A DNA stretch of 64,000 nt from Phellopilus nigrolimitatus (Eukaryota; Basidiomycota; Agaricomycetes; Hymenochaetales; Hymenochaetaceae). The position numbers and the translations under genes were made by a program. Shown here piece by piece: positions 57,768 to 64,000 of the stretch. The notes below the pieces were generated by a model. It made no database searches, was not told the DNA's origin, and was given only the letters and a program-made list of their open reading frames with translations. Positions within the stretch are counted from its first letter, which is position 1; each line of letters opens with the position of its first letter. The stretch is taken from NCBI GenBank assembly GCA_021029095.1, contig JAJOHG010000010.1:62001-126000 (forward strand), in the 5' to 3' direction.

Positions 57768-58879
57768 ATGTCCGCAGCCTCAAACCAGATTGTCGCAGAG
57801 GCCTCTAGAGGTCTTAGTGAGCGGGCTCGGCAAGCTCACGCAAAGCGTATGCCCGGACCACCGTCTCCCAGAACGATGTCCCGAGTTTTGTCACAGCCTG
57901 GGTACAGGCTCAGGGAACTGAACCACAGGGAACTAGGTTCCCTCACTGCGGTGAGCCTTTTCTCTCTTCTCGCTCGCCGACATAGCCCACTAAAGGAGCA
58001 CTTCCTTTTTCCTATCGACTTGTAGGAGTACAACAGAGTCACAGCAAAAAGGAACGACCTCGTTGAGCGGTTGGTCAAGGAGCGGAAAGCAGAACTCGAG
58101 TACGTCGGCCCTTCTTCGCACATTCATCTCGTGCTGACAGTAACCTAAAAGAGCCGTCGCCTGCTTCAAAAGCCAAGAAGAGGAGGATGAGCTCTGTTAC
58201 GACGGAGGAGACGAGAAGAGCGATGACAAAGAAGAAGACCAGATATACGACGAGGAAACCGACGAGGGCGAGAGCAGTATTGCTGATGATCCCGCGTCTG
58301 CTGTCAAAGGCAGCTCTGACTTTGACGCTCAAGAGGTCGAGGCTGCACTTACTGTGCGCGTGAATAAGAGAAAAGCAGATTTGGATGAGTCGGACGAGGG
58401 CGATGAACTTGAATGTAGTGAGTCTTCAAGGCAACCCAACGTCCATCTATGCGCATCTAACGAGGTTTGCTTCGCATACAGCCAAACGACTGCGGCCAGC
58501 CAGTCGAGTATTGACAAATTCGCGCATAGCAAACCAGGATGGCCTGATCGCGCCGACTTTGCGCCCTGTCATATGGCGTTTTCGCAGTGCTCGGGCTCGT
58601 CTGCCGTCGCGTCCCACCGCTCCGTCATCAGTCATCGCCCGCCTTCCACATAGCCTGCCCTCGCTTCGGCGAGGAGCTTCAAGCTCAGCTCAGATACTTC
58701 TGGATCGGAGGCGCACCTCTGATAATGTCAACTTGGTACAGCCGAGGAGAACGAGGGCGGGCGGTTATCGGAGGAGTCAACAGGTCGTGCACGGAGTAGA
58801 TGGACGCGCTCACAACAGGAGCGAGGAAAACCGTGACCTGGAAGCTGAGAAAAGGGGAGGAGGAACTCGACTGGAGTGA
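57768..58879 (+). CDS. SAP-domain protein, 306 aa (H)
   Basis: The model is join(57768..57950, 58026..58099, 58152..58417, 58482..58879), with phases 0, 2 and 1 exactly as in the short SAP genes. The SAP motif (LRELNHRELGSLTA, intron, EYNRVTAKRNDLVERLVKER) follows about 45 N-terminal residues. Exon 3 is strongly acidic and ends VNKRKADLDESDEGDE. Exon 4 opens KRLRPASRVLTNSRIANQD, the counterpart of RPNKRVLEESRISNTD in A1, and is then basic and serine-rich. No DW motif. This diverged but open copy supports the exon model for the whole family. Confidence 0.7.
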
Positions 58880-59600
58880 GTGGTGAGAGATCTATATAAA
58901 TATGACAGGAGGGAGGCTCTGGAGGTTGTGCATGAGCCTGCGTCGGAGGGCGTCAAAGGAATCCCATGTTAGTGATCATGATCCCGAGCCCTCTTGTCGA
59001 TCTGAACTTTGCTGTGTTGTGATTCATCGCTATATCGGATTCTCCTGATAGATCAGTATAAATGGAATATTGTGCATATATTGAATAGTTTGCGTACTTG
59101 GATAATAAGTTGAACTCTCTTTCAAGTTGCGGTTGAGTCGAAACATCGTTACTGCTCGATCTTCAACTATCATTGTATTATGTAAACAAGTCGCGTGACC
59201 TCGGTCACTTCCGTTCAACGCACGGCAAACTGTGTACACGATAATTGAAGAGAATCTCTCGATTACTACTCACTTTTATCGCCCCACTTTCCTCGCCATG
59301 GCCGTCGGTCATGGCAGCGCAGTCGAGACCAGCGCTGTACTCGAACCCACATGTGCTCTTTTACATGTTATAGCGACTTCTCTTGTTCCGCGCGCACCGA
59401 AAAAAGTGCAAATAGATGTCTCGCCAAGCGATCGGAGGTTTGGACTGGTGCAACGCAAAAGATAAAAATCAACGCATGTCCTCCGACAAGATTATGGCCC
59501 ACGCAACTGAGGCTCACTAGCCAATGAAAAATGAACACGCTGCCGGGTTCCAGAAACATAATGAAGGATCCGAGAGGCGCTCGAGCCGCCAACTCCAAGT
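58880..59600. other. Tail remnant and intergenic DNA
   Basis: HEPASEGVKGIP at 58,930-58,965 is the last piece of a tail module. The rest is AT-rich and has no recognisable gene. Confidence 0.35.
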
Positions 59601-60420
59601 CGAGACACATGCGATCTAGCTTAACGAACAGCAAAAACAAAGCGGACACAAGGCGCTGCGAGTGCTTGCAAAGGTGAGTTTCGCATCGCCTTCGCTGTTG
59701 CCATTCGTTTCGTTGCTGACCGGTGCGGTCTCGCTTGGAAGAGCATGGCCTGAAAAGGGAAAGGACTGGGGAAGGAATAAGATGAAGCTGCTGCTCATGA
59801 AGAGAGCGGAAATCAGGTGTTCTCGATTTGGCTGGCTTGCGCCTATATATCATATTCTGGCGCCATTGCCATTTTTCCGTGTTCGTTGCAGGCTTGACAA
59901 CAACTAGATGACCACAAAGACGATGGCGAAGGAGTCGACTCCAGCTCTACCTCCGGGTCGGGTGCCGCGACGAAGGAGAACATTGGGCTCACTCCAAGAG
60001 CCCACCGCGCGGAAGCCGAAGATGGAGGCGTTGGACTCGGACAGTGAATCTCTTCATCACCGTTTAAAACACACCCTTAATTCTCTGCGAAGCGTGCCAG
60101 CCGCGCGTACAAGTAAAAGAATCCTAGTGAACTCCAGGGACGTCAATACAGATGCACCCCGCCTCTTCCGTCATCTTTGACGCCACTGTCACCTCACGCC
60201 TTCGAGAGCCAGGGTTTTCACGCCCTGAGAACCTCATTCCCTGAAGAAATGGCGGCGCTCATAGTTGATGGGGGACACCCCATCTTCTATGCGGGCATTC
60301 GCGTGGCTCCAGGTCCATGGCCACTCAGGTCTACTCTGACTAGACGAAGGGCGCGGAAAACGCGTTGGCCGAGAAAAAAACGAATGAAACACCTGACTAC
60401 GACTCAAGCGCCGAATAGTA
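59601..60420 (+). pseudogene. Decayed SAP-family member (I)
   Basis: GHKALRVLAK with a gtgagt donor, HGLKRER and, after a shift, KMKLLLMKRAEIR mark the SAP exons. TARKPKMEALDSD marks exon 3, and SKRILVNSRDVNTDAP exon 4. Later frames keep GHPIFYAGIRVAPGPWPL. An upstream stop, a lost start and at least three frame breaks make it non-functional. Confidence 0.5.
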
Positions 60421-60545
60421 ACGGCGCTCGCTTTGAGAAGCGTTCCTCATTGTGTCTCCATCACATGTTCTGAAACTCGAACGAGGAAATGCCCGACACA
60501 GCTGCTGGATCTCACCATAGTCGGGTGCCTCGCCAGTCTAGCATG

Positions 60546-61840
60546 ACTAAAAGGTGACACCTGATGCCCAAGTGGAACAACTCAGTGCCTTCACGGCGGG
60601 CTTGTCCTCCCAAAAGACCGTCCTCTCCGGAAAAGCGCAAGCATCTCTTGCCTGCGGATCTTTCGTATCCATAGACAACCTTCCTTTCAGCTCGCAGTTC
60701 AGATTCCAGCTACATTCGACCGGCTTGGAGAGATAGTGTACAAGATGAACTCGCCTATGATAGTGCAAGACCGACGCCGCCGATGGAGCAGGGGGAATCG
60801 GCCGATAGGGATGGGCTATTGCGATTGGGATTGAAGTCGGGTTTAATGAGTGGACGACAGTGACCTCTTTTTATGTATGAGGAAAATCGGTGAGCCTGCG
60901 AGCCTGCGCCCCGTATAAAGAGGGCGCCAAAAGGAACAGGTTATCATGAGCTCTCCGGATCTTCTTTCACCTCCATTCCTCGACTTTCCGTGATGTATCG
61001 CTCAGCGGACTTTTGTGCTTGTATATCAACATGATTAAGGTGTGTACCGTATAAAAGAATTTGAAGGTGTCAATGGCGATTTAACAAACCATAAAGCCGA
61101 TTTGGATGTTTTGCATTGTTATCATGTGCAATCAGTTTGCGGGAGTTACGAATACATCGCGTTCGTCGTACAAATAGTCCAAATCGTACGAAGTCATGAG
61201 CACCTCTCGCTTGGGCACACTCCCCGCTTTTCGCGTGGACGCGCCCACCGCCTGCAAACGGCTATGCACCCTTTCGAGCTCGGGGCTTGCGTGCTTCTTC
61301 GCGCTCCGATCAGTCCATCTACGTAGTTCAACGCCATGGAAACTCTACGGTTTTGGATGCCGGAGGTGGGAAAATTAAAATGGACTAGGAGCCAATGAAG
61401 ATACAACGTATAGGACAGCCATGCTGCATGGCCTGTAAAATGGGAGGATTGGCTTCACTAACGCGTTATGCGTTCGCAAGTTGTTTCTGGGAAATGTATG
61501 TCTTTAAAATTTCACTCGCATATACAATAGTGTTGTTGTACTACCTCCACACCCCTTCGTATTGATTTGTATAACAGCTTTTGTTTCTCTGCGTAAGTTA
61601 TAGATTTGAAAGGACAAAAGATCACTAGAAAGAAGAGGCAAATAACGTGCTGCGTTGCTAGCAGTCGCGATGAGCTTCCAGTTTTACATCAGGTCGTCAT
61701 TCTGTGAGACCCGTTCGGTCGGGGTCATGTTAGCAGGCCGTGGCAAAAATTGAAGTTCTGCAGCAGTCAGAGCTGCGTCTTCGAACAAGTAGATAAAATA
61801 GAGCATCGCGTCTACAGTCTTCAGGAAGCTGCACTTCACT
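60546..61840. other. Tail-like relic then featureless AT-rich DNA
   Basis: SSQFRFQLHSTGLER near 60,690-60,735 and EPASLRP-like remnants near 60,890 resemble the region after other family members. From 61,000 nothing is recognised. Confidence 0.35.
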
Positions 61841-61848
61841 CGCCAACG

Positions 61849-62345
61849 ATGTCCTCAGATCCATATTACGACGAAGCACAGAGACGTGAAAAAAACAAAG
61901 AGCCATCGCACCGCGAAGCTGCTGAGAAAGCGACGGGGACAGAGGTAGGGACGTTGACCCAATGAAACGGAGCCGTCAGCTCGCGAAGATTACCGGCACG
62001 GGCCCGCCGCTGCAAACCATTCAGAGAAGGGCCCAGACTACGCGAGCAGTCGCACACGCATGAGCTTGCCGACGTGCGCGCGTTCTCTTCTCCGTCAGTG
62101 CGGCAGCAGCGCCAATCGAAACTGTCCCCGGTCCGCCGGCTCGCGGGAACGTATGCAGCCTGAAGATGAAGGTAAAAATGTGGTAAAAAAGCAAAGAGCG
62201 CGAGGCGGGAGCAGGGCCTTCGGTCCCAAATGGCGGAAAAGCACAAGCAGAGTGGCTGCAGTCCATCGACCAAAGCAAAGCTGAGGGAACGAAAGGATGC
62301 AGATGCTGTCACAGGTGATAGCAGGAGCAGGAGGCAACTCGGACA
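61849..62345 (+). CDS. Possible small K/E-rich protein gene
   Basis: The ATG at 61,849 begins MSSDPYYDEAQRREKNKEPS. A donor GTAGGG and acceptor at about 62,020 could join it to a basic exon with FGPKWRKSTSRVAAVHRPKQ. No domain is recognised and the splice sites are only fair. Confidence 0.2.
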
Positions 62346-62366
62346 CAAACCGATAAGACTTACATA

Positions 62367-63142
62367 CAGTCATGGACCGGTCCTTGAGACAGCCCCGGTC
62401 CTTGAGACACCCTTTATATTTTCCTTCCACAACAGCTCGGGACCATCTTGGGTGTTTTAATGGGTCAATACATGATCGAACTGAGTGTTCCTGGAGTTAT
62501 AGAAAAATTGTTCATGTACTTCATCAGATATAGGTAAAATGCACCTTTTTGACCAAAACAGCCAAACTTGCTCGCTTTCCGGAGCCCTTATTTGGACTAA
62601 TTAAAATATGTAAAAAATCTCAGGAGCACTCCTTTCTGCATTGTAAACTAAAGTGTGCAAAAAGATTGAGGAAAAATGAGCAAGAACTGACTGCATAAAA
62701 CATTTTGTCGCAAAACCTCTGTTGAGTGACTAAACGCAGTCACGTGACGCTTATGCGCTTACAGTCCGTTCGAACTTGATTTCGAGCTCTCCAATTCATT
62801 TCTTGGCCGAAATGGTTCATTTTTTCAGTTGATCGAAAAATTCAGTAGTCCTCTTGGATATAGCAGAAAACATCTTCCGGTTGTGATATGTAATACTAGG
62901 AAAAACGTTGAGATTGACCGTGAGAAAAAAGGTGTCTCAAAGAGTGGTGAACACCAAATTCCTGCCTCAGAGTCAATTATTTATTATCTCGCTCATTTCT
63001 CAACGGATTATCTTAAAACTTTGCGTGAATGTCGCTGAGTAAACAAACAAAATTATCATATTTTTTCTCTTGACGAAATCGAACCAGGGACGGTCAGGGT
63101 ACACGATCAAGATTTGGTGTCTCAAGGACCGGTCCATGACTG
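62367..63142. mobile_element. MITE-like element, 776 bp, 25-bp terminal inverted repeats, TA duplication
   Basis: Left end CAGTCATGGACCGGTCCTTG, right end its reverse complement (CAAGGACCGGTCCATGACTG). Both ends are flanked by TA (62,365-62,366 and 63,143-63,144). The left end repeats CCGGTCCTTGAGACA once more inward. The interior is AT-rich and has no transposase. TA duplications and CAGT ends fit nonautonomous Tc1/mariner-pogo type elements. Confidence 0.8.
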
Positions 63143-63183
63143 TAAATGAATATGACGCTCCGATACACTGTCATACACAAATA

Positions 63184-63679
63184 CAGTTGAATATCTCATA
63201 ATGCATCACCTCATAATGCATAATATCTAATAATGCACGAAAAATCCGGGAACCGACTTCGTTCCCACTTTCATAACCGAAATATGCAAGCAATCTAATA
63301 ATTCATAATGCATAAGGTTTTGGGGGAATATGCATTAATAGATTTGCTATTTTGGGGGTATTTGCTAACAAAAACACCATATTTAGCATCTCGATGGTGA
63401 TCCTCAGGCTGACCTAATTGATCTTCAGCATATCTGACAAGTCGTGTCTTTTTCAGGGAATGGATACTACGCTGTAGCCTCTAAAATAAACCCACTAAGC
63501 TTGTGTCAGACCTTGTTTTCTCATCATAACATTAATGTTTTGTAAATCTGCCAGGAAAAATGTCACATTATGCCAATGTCACGAGTTGTCACGGACATGT
63601 GACATATACTATTGCATAATATCTAATATTGCATAAAAAACCTCGGAACGGACGTGATGCATTATGAGATATTCAGCTG
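63184..63679. mobile_element. Second MITE-like element, 496 bp, TA duplication
   Basis: Left end CAGTTGAATATCTCATAATG and right end CATTATGAGATATTCAGCTG are inverted repeats over about 26 bp with one mismatch, flanked by TA on both sides. A 40-bp internal segment (TGCATAATATCTAATA...) is repeated directly near each end. Non-coding. Its ends differ from the first element except for the initial CAGT. Confidence 0.8.
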
Positions 63680-63689
63680 TAGAAGTAAT

Positions 63690-64000
63690 ACACGGCAGAC
63701 ACCGAGGACAAGTACATGCCTGTCGTGTGACCGACCGAAATCTCAGCAGGACTAGGCTACAATATCTGGAGGCAAAGACAGGCGGGTGATCGTCATCGTT
63801 AGCCAGAAATACTCCAATTTACTTTTTGTAGAGACACAGAGATAGCGAATTTCCAAGGAAGATCGCCTTGCAAGTTGATTGCTTACAAAACACTCACGAT
63901 TAAAAACCATTTATTATAGCTGGCCTAGTGTGACGCGACGGTTTTGATGATTACTACACTTATTGAGTTGTAGAGCACTGTGATGTCATGATGAATTGCT
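63690..64000. repeat. Direct repeat, right copy
   Basis: Partner of 54,650-54,960. It begins 11 bp outside the second MITE-like element and runs off the window. Confidence 0.75.

Noticed and set aside
63070..63115. tRNA-like or SINE-like box B (GGTTCGATTTC on the minus strand)
   Set aside because: No matching T stem, acceptor stem or box A around it; it lies inside a MITE-like element.
1..64000. Reverse transcriptase, transposase or Helitron genes explaining the duplications
   Set aside because: No such protein motifs were found in any frame I read; the duplications look segmental.

Overview
The window looks like nuclear DNA of a filamentous basidiomycete (an Agaricomycete would fit). The genes are split by very short GT..AG introns (about 50-110 nt) with CTGAT/CTAAC-like branch sites. 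The coding islands are extremely GC-rich and low in complexity, and decayed PUF6, F-box/LRR and C2H2 gene pieces are scattered around. I see no bacterial operons, rRNA genes, CRISPR arrays, or reverse transcriptase or transposase genes. The organism assignment is inference.

The main architecture is a nested set of segmental duplications. Block A (1 to about 16,270) and block C (about 28,100-43,480) are arms of one very large imperfect inverted repeat. The spacer between them holds an unduplicated 846-codon gene (16,668-19,312) and a third, partial copy, block B (about 20,690-27,925), in the orientation of C. To the right, a smaller palindrome (about 45,045-48,705) carries another pair of copies head to head, followed by older diverged copies (48,800-60,900). 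The last 3.3 kb contain two AT-rich MITE-like elements with TA target duplications and one half of a direct repeat whose partner is at 54.65-54.96 kb.

The amplified cargo is mainly a family of small multi-exon genes that I reconstructed from splice sites. Exon 1 (75 nt) plus exon 2 (74 nt) encode a SAP-type DNA-binding motif split by an intron at a fixed position. Exon 3 carries a KRKAEE-type basic nuclear-localisation motif. Exon 4 encodes a proline-rich tract of variable length and a C-terminal RPxxDW motif. Members that read as intact are at 3,914-4,867 (-), 7,406-8,593 (-), 35,689-36,920 (+), 38,817-39,653 (+), 45,642-46,388 (-), 47,280-48,122 (+) and 57,768-58,879 (+). A longer relative lies at 55,303-57,018 (+). 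Others are decayed by frameshifts, lost starts or nonsense codons. The role of the family is unknown; a nuclear, chromatin- or DNA-associated product is inferred.

The two large proteins (772 aa at 13,161-15,700; 846 aa at 16,668-19,312) are low-complexity, charged or proline-rich, and not recognised. The 772-aa gene is duplicated in arm C, where a 5-nt deletion changes its C-terminus. Passenger relics include a PUF6-like pseudogene (two inverted copies), an F-box/LRR-type fragment, a C2H2 zinc-finger reading frame convergent with and overlapping a SAP gene, and a small conserved gene that survives only in block B.
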